This document shows, one piece after another, positions 48,028-56,252 of a stretch of DNA of 64,000 nucleotides (positions within the stretch are counted from its first letter, which is position 1; each line of letters opens with the position of its first letter). The stretch comes from Ketobacter sp964016105. GTDB lineage: Bacteria; Pseudomonadota; Gammaproteobacteria; Pseudomonadales; Ketobacteraceae. The notes under the pieces are model-generated. The model was not told where the DNA came from. It saw only the letters and a program-made list of their open reading frames with translations, and did not search any database. The translations under genes were made by a program, and so were the position numbers. The stretch lies in assembly GCA_964016105.1 (NCBI GenBank), contig CAXHEX010000002.1:310001-374000 (forward strand). Direction: 5' to 3'.

Positions 48028-48957
48028 TTAGATACTGCTTTCTAGCTCAGGTACAGCTTCGAACAGGTCAGCCACAAGACCATAGTCCGCCACCTGGAAA
48101 ATAGGCGCTTCTTCGTCTTTGTTTATGGCAACGATAACCTTACTGTCTTTCATACCAGCCAGATGCTGGATAGCACCTGAGATGCCCACAGCGACATACA
48201 ACTCAGGGGCAACAATTTTACCAGTCTGCCCTACCTGCATATCATTGGGAACGAAACCAGCGTCAACGGCAGCTCGAGAAGCGCCAACGGCGGCTCCGAG
48301 CTTATCGGCAACCTTGTACAGCATTTCGAAGTTATCGCCATTCTGCATGCCACGGCCACCAGAGATTACGATCTTGGCTGCAGTAAGCTCAGGACGATCG
48401 CTCTTGGCAATTTCTTCACCCACGAAGCTGGAAACACCAGCATCCTTGGAAACTGAAAGCGATTCTACAGAAGCAGAACCGCCTTCCGCTGCTGCCGCAT
48501 CAAACGAAGTACCACGCACAGTCATCACGTTAATAGACTGCTCTGACTCCACTGTGGCGATCGCATTACCGGCATAGATGGGACGCTGAAAACTGGTGGG
48601 GCTAACCACGGCAGAAATTTCAGAAATCATTTGTACATCCAATAATGCTGCTGCTCTTGGCAGGAAGTTCTTACCAGAAGTTGTGGCGGGCGCCAGAATA
48701 TGACTGTAATCCTTTCCGATTTCAGCCACCAGCTCACCGATATTCTCAGCCAACTGATGCTCATAGGCTGCATCTTCGGCCAGAAGAACCTTAGAAACAC
48801 CTGCAATTTTTGCCGCTTCGTCTGCCACCGCCGCACATCCGGAGCCAGCAACCAATACGACTATGTCACCGCCAATCTGCTGAGCTGCCGTAACCGTGTT
48901 AAAGGTAGCGCCTTTCAGGCTGGCGTTATCGTGTTCTGCATAGACTAATACACTCAT
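48028..48957 (-). CDS. etfA: Electron transfer flavoprotein alpha subunit
   Basis: A 309-residue ETF alpha subunit. With EtfB it carries electrons from acyl-CoA and related dehydrogenases to ETF-ubiquinone oxidoreductase. The C-terminal FAD-binding domain is clear: GGRGMQNGDNFEML, GASRAAVDAGFVPNDMQVGQ, LYVAVGISGAIQHLAGM and the closing ADYGLVADLFEAVPEL. The start overlaps the etfB stop by one base (TAATG), indicating coupled translation. No ETF dehydrogenase gene is in the window. Confidence 0.97.
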   Translation of the reverse strand: MSVLVYAEHDNASLKGATFNTVTAAQQIGGDIVVLVAGSGCAAVADEAAKIAGVSKVLLAEDAAYEHQLAENIGELVAEIGKDYSHILAPATTSGKNFLPRAAALLDVQMISEISAVVSPTSFQRPIYAGNAIATVESEQSINVMTVRGTSFDAAAAEGGSASVESLSVSKDAGVSSFVGEEIAKSDRPELTAAKIVISGGRGMQNGDNFEMLYKVADKLGAAVGASRAAVDAGFVPNDMQVGQTGKIVAPELYVAVGISGAIQHLAGMKDSKVIVAINKDEEAPIFQVADYGLVADLFEAVPELESSI

Positions 48958-49703
48958 TAGATCACCTTCGCTTCGTTTTTCAGCTTATCTACCAATTCGG
49001 CAACATCGGCAACTTTAATACCAGCCTGTCGCTCTGCTGGCGGCTCAACTTTAACCGTCTTAACAAGGGGCGCAACATCAACGCCAAAGTCTCCTGGAGA
49101 TTTCATATCCAGAGGCTTCTTTTTTGCCTTCATAATGTTAGGCAGAGAGGCATAACGGGGCTCATTGAGGCGCAGATCCGTAGTAACAACCGCTGGCAAC
49201 TTCAATTCTACGGTTTGCAAACCACCGTCGATTTCACGGGTAACTTTCACAGAACCGTCAGCCACGTTCACTTCAGACGCGAATGTGCCTTGGCCCATGC
49301 CCGCCAATGCAGCCAACATTTGGCCAGTCTGGTTATTGTCACCATCAATGGCCTGCTTACCCAGAATCACCAACTCAGGCTTCTCTTCGTCGACCACCGC
49401 TTTTAATAACTTGGCAACCTGCAACGGTTGAACGTCTGCGGCTTCAATCAGAATTCCTCGATCAGCTCCTAGAGCTAGCGCAGTACGTATTTGCTCCTGG
49501 GCTTCTTTTGGACCAACAGCAACGGCTACGATTTCAGTGGCAACACCCTTCTCTTTCAAACGAACAGCTTCTTCAACAGCGATTTCGCAGAAGGGGTTCA
49601 TGGCCATCTTTACGTTAGACAGGTCAACGCCGCTGTTATCAGCAGCCACGCGCACCTTGACGTTGTAGTCAACAACTCGTTTGACAGCAACAAGTACCTT
49701 CAT
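48957..49703 (-). CDS. etfB: Electron transfer flavoprotein beta subunit
   Basis: 248 residues, typical length. The N-terminal MKVLVAVKRVVDYNVKVRV, the MAMNPFCEIAVEEAVRLKEKG stretch, and the AMP-binding region with ILGKQAIDGDNNQTGQMLAA all match EtfB. GAGGG precedes the ATG by 5 nt, and a TATATA box lies about 20 bp upstream on the minus strand. It forms a two-gene operon with etfA and partners FAD-dependent dehydrogenases of fatty acid or amino acid oxidation. Confidence 0.97.
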   Translation of the reverse strand: MKVLVAVKRVVDYNVKVRVAADNSGVDLSNVKMAMNPFCEIAVEEAVRLKEKGVATEIVAVAVGPKEAQEQIRTALALGADRGILIEAADVQPLQVAKLLKAVVDEEKPELVILGKQAIDGDNNQTGQMLAALAGMGQGTFASEVNVADGSVKVTREIDGGLQTVELKLPAVVTTDLRLNEPRYASLPNIMKAKKKPLDMKSPGDFGVDVAPLVKTVKVEPPAERQAGIKVADVAELVDKLKNEAKVI

Positions 49704-50085
49704 GGAACCCTCGGCTTATATATATGGAAAGTGGATTTATGGCACTGCTCAACTGATCATAAATTGAACCAATACCAGCGAGCCCCACAATTTGTATGGA
49801 TATGGAGCCGCTCTCGTTAAAAGCGCACGTATCTTGCCGTTTTATGACATACAGGTCAATAGCAAAAGGGTTCACACGGAGTGACGCCAGGGTCAAGATA
49901 TCAATTTGACCAAATGGTAATATTACGTTGAAATTCCAGTGGTTAGTCCGACTTTATGAGAAAATGTCGGCTCCACGTTCGCCACATATCCTTTTCCACC
50001 TAGATCCCGATGGAGCTGAACAGACAACGCCCAGAGTCTAAACGGATTTAGCTCATAATTCACCCAGCGTATAAGGAATCAGCAT

Positions 50086-50649
50086 ATGCGAACTATTGTT
50101 ACACTCATTTTTTTCACTGTTATCTCAAACACTTGTTGGTCGCTTGAAATTGGCGGTATAGAAATGCCTTCAACCCTCGAAACAGGCAACCAAAAGACAT
50201 TAGAGCTCAACGGCGCGGGAATCAGAAACAAATGGTTTATTGATCTTTATGTGGCGGGCCTATACCTTCCGCAGCCGTCTCAAGAGGCTTCAAAGATTCT
50301 GGATAGCGATGAACCCATGGCCATACGTCTACACATCATTTCTGGAATGATTAACAGCAAAAAGTTAACTAACGCCACGGAGGAAGGTTTCAAAAATTCC
50401 ACTGGAGGTAACACCGAACCTTTCGCGGATAATATTGAACGCTTTCTTGGTCAGTTTAAAGATGAAATCAGTGAAGGCGACGTATTCGAATTTATCTACC
50501 AGCCCGCTTCCGGTGTCACTGTCAGCAAGAACGATGGCCCCTCACAGCTAATTGATTGTGATTTTAATTTCAAAAAAGCGTTATTCGGAATTTGGTTATC
50601 CGATAAACCCGCCCAAAAATCACTGAAAGAATCCATGCTTAACCTTTGA
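50086..50649 (+). CDS. Chalcone isomerase-like secreted protein
   Basis: 187 residues with a signal peptide ending near NTCWS. The mature part fits bacterial chalcone-isomerase-fold proteins: LNGAGIRNKWFIDLYVAGLYLP near the start, then AIRLHIISGMINSKKL and LFGIWLSDKPAQKSLKESML at the end. Plant-type flavonoid isomerisation is unlikely; bacterial members are thought to bind fatty acids or related ligands. AAGGA precedes the ATG by 8 nt. The 382-bp space before it (49704-50085) holds the etfB promoter region and no convincing gene. Confidence 0.82.
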   Translation: MRTIVTLIFFTVISNTCWSLEIGGIEMPSTLETGNQKTLELNGAGIRNKWFIDLYVAGLYLPQPSQEASKILDSDEPMAIRLHIISGMINSKKLTNATEEGFKNSTGGNTEPFADNIERFLGQFKDEISEGDVFEFIYQPASGVTVSKNDGPSQLIDCDFNFKKALFGIWLSDKPAQKSLKESMLNL

Positions 50650-50656
50650 TATCGCT

Positions 50657-50699
50657 GGGCCGTGGCACTTATAACCACTAGAAATAACTACCACGGCCC
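50657..50699 (+). terminator. Inverted repeat after the chalcone-isomerase-like gene
   Basis: A 9-bp perfect stem (GGGCCGTGG/CCACGGCCC) with a 25-nt loop lies 8 bp after the stop. There is no T-run and the loop is long, so terminator function is only possible. Confidence 0.35.
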
Positions 50700-50828
50700 C
50701 ACTCTGTCCAACACCCAGTAAAACCAGCACTGGATCGTTGTCTTAATTTATTCATCATTATTTAACCTTTCAGCAACAGTTGTTCAATACATTCATCATC
50801 GAGCTTTCATATACCAGCGGAGGCGATG

Positions 50829-51632
50829 ATGCTTCAAACAGACAGTACAAACCAGATAGCCACCAACAAGGCCAGTGGCGCACCTTCCACAAAACCTCGA
50901 ATTTTTGCCGAGTTTATTAACTCCGAGCAGGAAATTCGGGAGGCACAGCGCCTACGTTACGACGTATTCTGTGAAGAATACAATGTTGAGCTACCGGTGA
51001 ACATGTACTGGAACGGACAACCAATCGACATAGATGACTTGGATGATCATTGCCTTCATTTGGTTGTACGGACTCAGGAAGATAGTGAAATCATTGGCTA
51101 CACCCGGGTATTGACCTGTGATCTGGCCGCCAGATTTGGACACTACTACTCGAGCCACGAATTCGATATCCATAAGATAATTAGTCGCCCAGGCCGATTT
51201 CTGGAAATCGGCCGCACCTGTATCCACCCAAAATATCGAAATGGTGCAACTATCGCCGTGCTATGGGCACAACTGGCTAATTTCATGCAAGAGAACGACT
51301 ATCAGTATTTGTTTGGCTGTGCTAGTGTTTCATTGGATGATGGTGGCACAACACTGTCTGCACTCATGCCCGTAATCAGAGAAAAATACATGGCTGATGC
51401 CTGTTATCGTGTAGAGCCAAAGGTACCACTAACTTTGACTGAATCTTGCCCGGAGACAAAAGCTATCTTCCCTCCACTTCTAAAGGCTTACACCCGTATG
51501 GGTGCCCGCATCTGCGGCGAAGCTTGCTGGGATCCTGATTTTAATGTGGCAGATCTATTCGTCCTATTGGATGTAAATCATGTCTCGGCTCGCTACGCCA
51601 AGCATTTCCTGAAACCCAAGCAGGCGGCATAA
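50829..51632 (+). CDS. olsB: L-ornithine N-alpha-acyltransferase (OlsB-type GNAT)
   Basis: About 267 residues of GNAT fold. OlsB transfers a 3-hydroxyacyl chain from ACP to the alpha-amino group of ornithine, the first step of ornithine-lipid synthesis. Visible family features: RLRYDVFCEEY, DDHCLHLVV, FLEIGRTCIHPKYR and YQYLFGCASV. An olsA-type acyltransferase lies 10 bp downstream, which supports the assignment. Tandem ATGs occur at 50826 and 50829; GGAGG is 2 nt and 5 nt away respectively, so I prefer 50829. Exosortase-associated acyltransferases are the nearest alternative family and look less like this sequence. Confidence 0.85.
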   Translation: MLQTDSTNQIATNKASGAPSTKPRIFAEFINSEQEIREAQRLRYDVFCEEYNVELPVNMYWNGQPIDIDDLDDHCLHLVVRTQEDSEIIGYTRVLTCDLAARFGHYYSSHEFDIHKIISRPGRFLEIGRTCIHPKYRNGATIAVLWAQLANFMQENDYQYLFGCASVSLDDGGTTLSALMPVIREKYMADACYRVEPKVPLTLTESCPETKAIFPPLLKAYTRMGARICGEACWDPDFNVADLFVLLDVNHVSARYAKHFLKPKQAA

Positions 51633-51642
51633 AAACGTTTTA

Positions 51643-52404
51643 ATGCTTTCCACAATTACACAAAGCTTTTCCGCCCTGCGATTATTGCTGCATATCATGC
51701 TGGGTATTTTGCTTATATTGTGCACCGGCGCTATTTGGAATAACAAAACTAAGCTGGTGAAAAGTACAAAGCAGTGGTGGCTAAGCCGCATAACACGATT
51801 AATGGGGATTAAGGTGAATGTGGTGGGTTCCATACCCAGCCCATATCCAGGAAAGGGCATTTTGTATGTGAGCAATCATGTTTCCTGGATTGATATCCCC
51901 TTGATCGGTGGCCTGCAACAAATTAACTTTTTGTCTAAAGCCGAGGTGAAAAACTGGCCTCTAATTGGCTATTTGGCACAAAGCACCGGTACTCTGTTCA
52001 TCAAACGTGGGAACGGAGACGCCCAGAAGGTGGCGGAAGATATTGCTGGCTACATAGAACAAGGTCGGTCAGTACTTTTTTTTCCTGAAGGCACCACTAG
52101 CGATGGCCGTCAGGTTCGCCGCTTTTTTCCCAAGCTGTTTCGAGCTGCAGAGCATACTCAAATCCAGTTATGTCCGGTAGCAGTACACTACAAGCTGGAA
52201 GACAACCCCAGCAACCCAGCTGCATTTATTGACGATGACGAATTCGGAAGCCATTTATGGAACCTTTTACGCTATCGAAATATTCAGGCCACGGTGGAAT
52301 TTCTGCCGGTTCGACCGTTACCGTCAACAAATCTGAGCGAAACAGTAAAACAGGCACAGCAAGAAATTTCCCAATCAGTGGCCCGCATGCATGGGTCAGG
52401 CTAA
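51643..52404 (+). CDS. olsA: Lyso-ornithine lipid O-acyltransferase (OlsA-type PlsC family)
   Basis: 253 residues. An N-terminal membrane helix (LRLLLHIMLGILLILCTGAIW) precedes the PlsC acyltransferase domain with the catalytic NHVSWID (HX4D type), FIKRGNGD and FFPEGTTSDG. OlsA esterifies the hydroxyl of the 3-hydroxyacyl chain on lyso-ornithine lipid; the fold is shared with 1-acylglycerol-3-phosphate acyltransferase, which is the alternative. Position directly after olsB favours OlsA. There is no separate ribosome site, so translation is likely coupled. It converges on the M14 peptidase gene with a 21-bp gap. Confidence 0.87.
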   Translation: MLSTITQSFSALRLLLHIMLGILLILCTGAIWNNKTKLVKSTKQWWLSRITRLMGIKVNVVGSIPSPYPGKGILYVSNHVSWIDIPLIGGLQQINFLSKAEVKNWPLIGYLAQSTGTLFIKRGNGDAQKVAEDIAGYIEQGRSVLFFPEGTTSDGRQVRRFFPKLFRAAEHTQIQLCPVAVHYKLEDNPSNPAAFIDDDEFGSHLWNLLRYRNIQATVEFLPVRPLPSTNLSETVKQAQQEISQSVARMHGSG

Positions 52405-52425
52405 CTACGATGCCAAACAAACCGG

Positions 52426-53490
52426 CTAGTACCAGTACTCAATTGCCTGATGCATCCAATCACGGCGTTCAGAGGTTCGTGGCAACCAATTCCTAAAACT
52501 GGCTGCTGCTTGCATAATAAACTCCATTAAACACTGATGCCGGCGAAGCACCCTTTCATGCCGATGGGGTAGAACGGGATTGAATACGCCTAACGCATTG
52601 AAAAGCTGGAGCGGGTTTTTCTTTACCCACAACCAGGACCCCATTTCCAAGGTCAGAGGTAAATAGGTACCTCTCCGTTTTGTTAGGGTTGTTCGATAAA
52701 CGTAATCCCATAAATCGCCATGGGTGGTGTAATTTCGAGACTGGGGTTCAATCAGGTAAAAACTGTAATTCGGATGAGTACGGCGAAACAGTAATCGGAA
52801 TGCGAACATCTCGCCGATATCATCGAACGGGTCACGGGTATAAGCGTAAGGAAACCAAACCTGATCTCGATGACCAAATCCAGAATGACAATCCAGGGAA
52901 ATAACAAACTCAGACTCGAGCACTCTGTGTTGTACCAGCTCACAGACCGAGCTTGCCTCAATTTCCATCCCTTGATCCGACTTACCACGATACCAGGGCA
53001 AATGGCGACTGAGTCTGTGCCCCCCTAATAGCATCGGCACCTTACCAACCGCATCAATGGGTGCATTTCGCATCAAGTCCACACCCCGGGCATTACTACG
53101 GGTACGTTTCAACATACCCGAAGGATTGACCAGGGGCACAAAGATTACTTTAATTTTATCAAGCACACTATGGATAGTTTCATCCCATTCAAGACGTTGG
53201 AATAAGGTATTCATGAATGAGAGGATCACTTGGGTGCCTATACGTTCGACCCCGTGCACTCCCCCCACAAATATCACCGTGGGTGCAGAAGGGTTAGAAC
53301 TACCCACTTCAAAACTGTACAAGGGTAAGGCATCCACCCCATGCTCTATGGCCGTTAAAGTATGTACCCTGGCTGGTAGATCGGCCTGCTCAAGCCAACG
53401 ATCCATTTGATACAGTTCAGGCAAACCCTTGAGCACTCGATCGGATCTAATAAGCGTCAAAAAAAGAGTGCTCCGTGACCAAGTTACCAA
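52426..53490 (-). CDS. M14-family zinc carboxypeptidase-like protein
   Basis: 354 residues with the M14 metal site: HGVE in FVGGVHGVERIG, then His in SLDCHSGFGHRD. A late Glu in LTLEMGSWLW is in the usual place for the catalytic base. A conserved Arg/Asn region (NPSGMLKRTRSNARGVDLMRN) fits substrate carboxylate binding. There is no signal peptide, so it is probably cytoplasmic. Substrates could be a peptide or murein fragment, or an acylated amino acid. The start is uncertain: TTG 53490 has AAGGA nearby, while ATG 53406 would remove 28 residues. It lies 42 bp upstream of, and in the same direction as, the msrA end. Confidence 0.82.
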   Translation of the reverse strand: MVTWSRSTLFLTLIRSDRVLKGLPELYQMDRWLEQADLPARVHTLTAIEHGVDALPLYSFEVGSSNPSAPTVIFVGGVHGVERIGTQVILSFMNTLFQRLEWDETIHSVLDKIKVIFVPLVNPSGMLKRTRSNARGVDLMRNAPIDAVGKVPMLLGGHRLSRHLPWYRGKSDQGMEIEASSVCELVQHRVLESEFVISLDCHSGFGHRDQVWFPYAYTRDPFDDIGEMFAFRLLFRRTHPNYSFYLIEPQSRNYTTHGDLWDYVYRTTLTKRRGTYLPLTLEMGSWLWVKKNPLQLFNALGVFNPVLPHRHERVLRRHQCLMEFIMQAAASFRNWLPRTSERRDWMHQAIEYWY

Positions 53491-53532
53491 AAAGTCCTTT
53501 TTATAGCATTAGTTTGACAGGAATATTACAAA

Positions 53533-54195
53533 CTAAATGTCGCCATCAAATTCCGGTAGCCCGGTGGCAGCACAAGTATGATTAGGGCAATAGCCATTGG
53601 GATTTTTGGCTAGATATTGCTGATGGTAATCCTCAGCATAGTAAAAAGTGATTTGGCTTTTAATTTCCGTGGTGGTGGTGGGTAAACCAGAGGCTGACAA
53701 CAACCGGTCATAATTTTGCTGGCTAAGCTCGGCCTGCTTTAGCTGAGACTCATTGGTGGCGTAAATTCCAGACCGATACTGAGTGCCAATGTCATTTCCT
53801 TGCTTCATTCCCTCTGTTGGATTATGGCCCTGCCAGAAGGCCTTAAGCAGCTCTTGAAATGAAACTAGGTTTGGATCATACACCACCATCACAAGTTCAT
53901 TGTGACCCGTTTGGCCGCTGCATACCTCTTCATAAGTGGGGTTTGGAGTATATCCGGCACCGTAGCCCACAGCGGTGGTGTAAATACCAGCAGTTTGCCA
54001 AAAATACTTTTCCGCCCCCCAGAAACACCCCATCCCGAAATACACTGTGTTCAATGTTGGATTGAATGGCGGTACCTGAGGGGTATTTAGAACTATATTT
54101 ACGGGCGAAACTTCCATGGCTCGGGAACGTCCCGGTAGAGCCTCCAGCTGGGAAGGCATTTGCGGTTTTCTCTGTTTGATTGAATCCCAAAACAT
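53533..54195 (-). CDS. msrA: Peptide methionine sulfoxide reductase MsrA
   Basis: 220 residues. Reduces S-methionine sulfoxide in proteins. The catalytic GMGCFWGAEKYFW is plain, followed by GYGAGYTPNPTYEEVCSGQTGHNE, HNPTEGMKQGNDIGTQYRSGIY and the FYYAEDYHQQYL region. Cys in NGYCPNHTCA near the C-terminus probably recycles the active site. The N-terminal extension of about 45 residues is long but usual for one MsrA subgroup. It starts 22 bp after the exopolysaccharide barrel gene on the same strand, so it may be read from that operon. Confidence 0.96.
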   Translation of the reverse strand: MFWDSIKQRKPQMPSQLEALPGRSRAMEVSPVNIVLNTPQVPPFNPTLNTVYFGMGCFWGAEKYFWQTAGIYTTAVGYGAGYTPNPTYEEVCSGQTGHNELVMVVYDPNLVSFQELLKAFWQGHNPTEGMKQGNDIGTQYRSGIYATNESQLKQAELSQQNYDRLLSASGLPTTTTEIKSQITFYYAEDYHQQYLAKNPNGYCPNHTCAATGLPEFDGDI

Positions 54196-54217
54196 CGCGA
54201 TCTCGTCCCTCCATTGT

Positions 54218-55504
54218 CTAAAAGGAATATAACGCCGATAGTCCCACTATATAAGCTTCGTAAGTTGCCGTCTCAGTTTTGCTGCGACGGTCTTCTGCGC
54301 GCAGCCAACCACGAAGTCTAAATGCTTCAGACAGATCCCTGTTGAGAGCCGCTAAATAATCAGTACTGTAACTTAAAAATAAAGGCACTGCTCCACCACC
54401 GAATTCCGTCTTTTGAAACAAACTATAGAACTCGAAGCTAGTTGTGGCGGATATGGTTCTAAAGTAGTTAAACCCTACGCCCTCGCGCTCAGTGTCAAGG
54501 TCACTCCTATGCAGATCATCAATGGCCACAAAAGCAAATACTGAAGCTTTGGAAACGCTGGAAAATGAGCGCTCATATCCAATTTCCGAACGTTTTCGTA
54601 CGGTCAAAGACAGCAAATCTGTATTGGTATCCTGCAGTGTTCGACTGTTGCGGGTGAAATCACTGCCATAAAACCCGTCAACCGTGTCAGTAACTTCCCT
54701 GGAGCTGTACACATACAGCCGATCCAAGCCGAGCTCTAAATTTGCGGTTAGGCTATATTCTGCTCCTTCAAAATCGTCACCCCTATCTGGCTCAACTTGT
54801 CGCTGCCCCAACTCAAAAGCGATCACACCTTGTTTTATGCGCTTTCGACTAACCAGTTTACAAGAAAGTGAATCGTATCCTGTGTCCGTATCGAAATCTG
54901 CCGAAGCAAATCCACAGGCCACCCCAACTAACGCTAACTTACTTATGGCATGGGAATAATCAAGGTATGCTTTGTAGCGATCACTATCGTTTTGACTGCG
55001 TTCTCTGTAGACGTTTTTTTCCAGTGTGCCTTTTAACACCACCCGATCTCGTTTGGTATTAACCAGAGTAAGTACAGGGCTGGTGGTAATGGTATTTCTC
55101 TGATCTTGGTTGGAAGGAACCGAGGGAAGACGACTATCGCGCTCAGTAATTGCAGAACGCAGCTTGTTATTCCATGCAAGCCTATCTGGTATTAGTTCCA
55201 AATTGAGGTAGGTATTCCCAGTTAAATATAAATTTGTATCATATTCACCACCGGAATAATCACGGTAGTCCGCTTCGTATTTAATACCATAGGAATAACT
55301 GCTTTCTTGGTCGCTGAGATTGGCCTTTAACAACAGAGTGTTTATAACTCCACTATCTCTCTCAAAACTCGACTTTTCTATATTATCCACCCATTCGGTC
55401 TTTGCCCCTACACTGAATCCGGAATCAACCCCAGCCAGAGCCACAACAGGAAACAAAAACAACATAATTAAGAATGTATTTAAAGCTTGAGTCACTTTTC
55501 TCAT
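54218..55504 (-). CDS. Outer membrane beta-barrel protein of the exopolysaccharide locus
   Basis: 428 residues. A signal peptide (NTFLIMLFLFPVVALAG) is followed by many alternating beta strands and a C-terminal LSALYSF ending in Phe, as in large outer-membrane barrels. It is last in the sugar-transferase/Wza/Wzz/kinase order. In exosortase-associated exopolysaccharide loci a barrel protein of this kind occupies the same position, probably as a polysaccharide secretion pore (family knowledge). A periplasmic TPR partner is not seen. Confidence 0.75.
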   Translation of the reverse strand: MRKVTQALNTFLIMLFLFPVVALAGVDSGFSVGAKTEWVDNIEKSSFERDSGVINTLLLKANLSDQESSYSYGIKYEADYRDYSGGEYDTNLYLTGNTYLNLELIPDRLAWNNKLRSAITERDSRLPSVPSNQDQRNTITTSPVLTLVNTKRDRVVLKGTLEKNVYRERSQNDSDRYKAYLDYSHAISKLALVGVACGFASADFDTDTGYDSLSCKLVSRKRIKQGVIAFELGQRQVEPDRGDDFEGAEYSLTANLELGLDRLYVYSSREVTDTVDGFYGSDFTRNSRTLQDTNTDLLSLTVRKRSEIGYERSFSSVSKASVFAFVAIDDLHRSDLDTEREGVGFNYFRTISATTSFEFYSLFQKTEFGGGAVPLFLSYSTDYLAALNRDLSEAFRLRGWLRAEDRRSKTETATYEAYIVGLSALYSF

Positions 55505-55529
55505 AAAATAATTTGAATTGCTCTTAGAT

Positions 55530-56252
55530 CTAATTGTTAAAAATTAAGCCCGCGAGCTTTTCTTCTCCCACTGCATCGATTGCGGCAAACAACTGCTTTT
55601 TATTAACCTTACCGTAAGGCACAACGATCACTGAAAAATCACTTAGTTCAGTCAACACGCGTGCCTCAGCCCATAACCCAATTGGCGGCACATCCAAAAC
55701 GATATATCGATCTCCATAGCGCCGCTTTAGATCATCAATAAGCTGAAGCATTCGCTCGGATCCGAAATATTCGGCCCCTACTTCTGTTTGATTACCCAAC
55801 GGTATCACCCTCAAACGAGGAATGCCCGTTGCGTATATAATATCATTTATATCCAGTCGATCGTCTGCCAAATAATCAAGCAACCCTGAATCCACGTCTA
55901 TATCCAACAGCTGGTGTAAATTGGGTTGATATAAATTGCAGTCAATCAATAATGCAGTTTTTGTCTTATCCAGCGCCAAAGCTGCAGCCAAATTCGCAGC
56001 CACAAAACTGCAACCCGCTTCCCTTGTCACCGCAGCCACACTCACAACAAAATTACTACCACCAGCATGTTTCAGTATTTTTGTTCGAATTTCTCTAAAT
56101 GAATTAAGAAATTCTTTGTTGGACATACCAGGATGCACCAACTTGCGGTCAGCCAGTTCCTCTTTGGAAAGCTGCCCTACGTCATCCATGCTGGTAATGC
56201 GGGCTTTACGGGCAACGACCCTGGATTCGGTGTTGATTTCTTGCTTTTCCAC
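55530..56252 (-). CDS. BY-kinase/CpsD-like ATPase with degenerate Walker A
   Basis: 240 residues of the CpsD/Wzc-C-terminal family that, with the Wzz-type protein, controls chain length and export. Walker A' (TALLIDCNLYQPNLHQLL) and Walker B (YIVLDVPP) are present. The P-loop reads AAVTREAGCSF where GEGKS/T is expected, so the key Lys is Cys. The usual C-terminal tyrosine cluster is absent; the protein ends LAGLIFNN. It may therefore be a non-catalytic partner. The start is GTG 56252, overlapping the Wzz stop (TAGTG). Confidence 0.85.
   Translation of the reverse strand: MEKQEINTESRVVARKARITSMDDVGQLSKEELADRKLVHPGMSNKEFLNSFREIRTKILKHAGGSNFVVSVAAVTREAGCSFVAANLAAALALDKTKTALLIDCNLYQPNLHQLLDIDVDSGLLDYLADDRLDINDIIYATGIPRLRVIPLGNQTEVGAEYFGSERMLQLIDDLKRRYGDRYIVLDVPPIGLWAEARVLTELSDFSVIVVPYGKVNKKQLFAAIDAVGEEKLAGLIFNN

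Noticed and set aside
49669..49896. 75-residue minus-strand frame upstream of and overlapping etfB
   Set aside because: It overlaps the etfB start in another frame and has no recognisable features.
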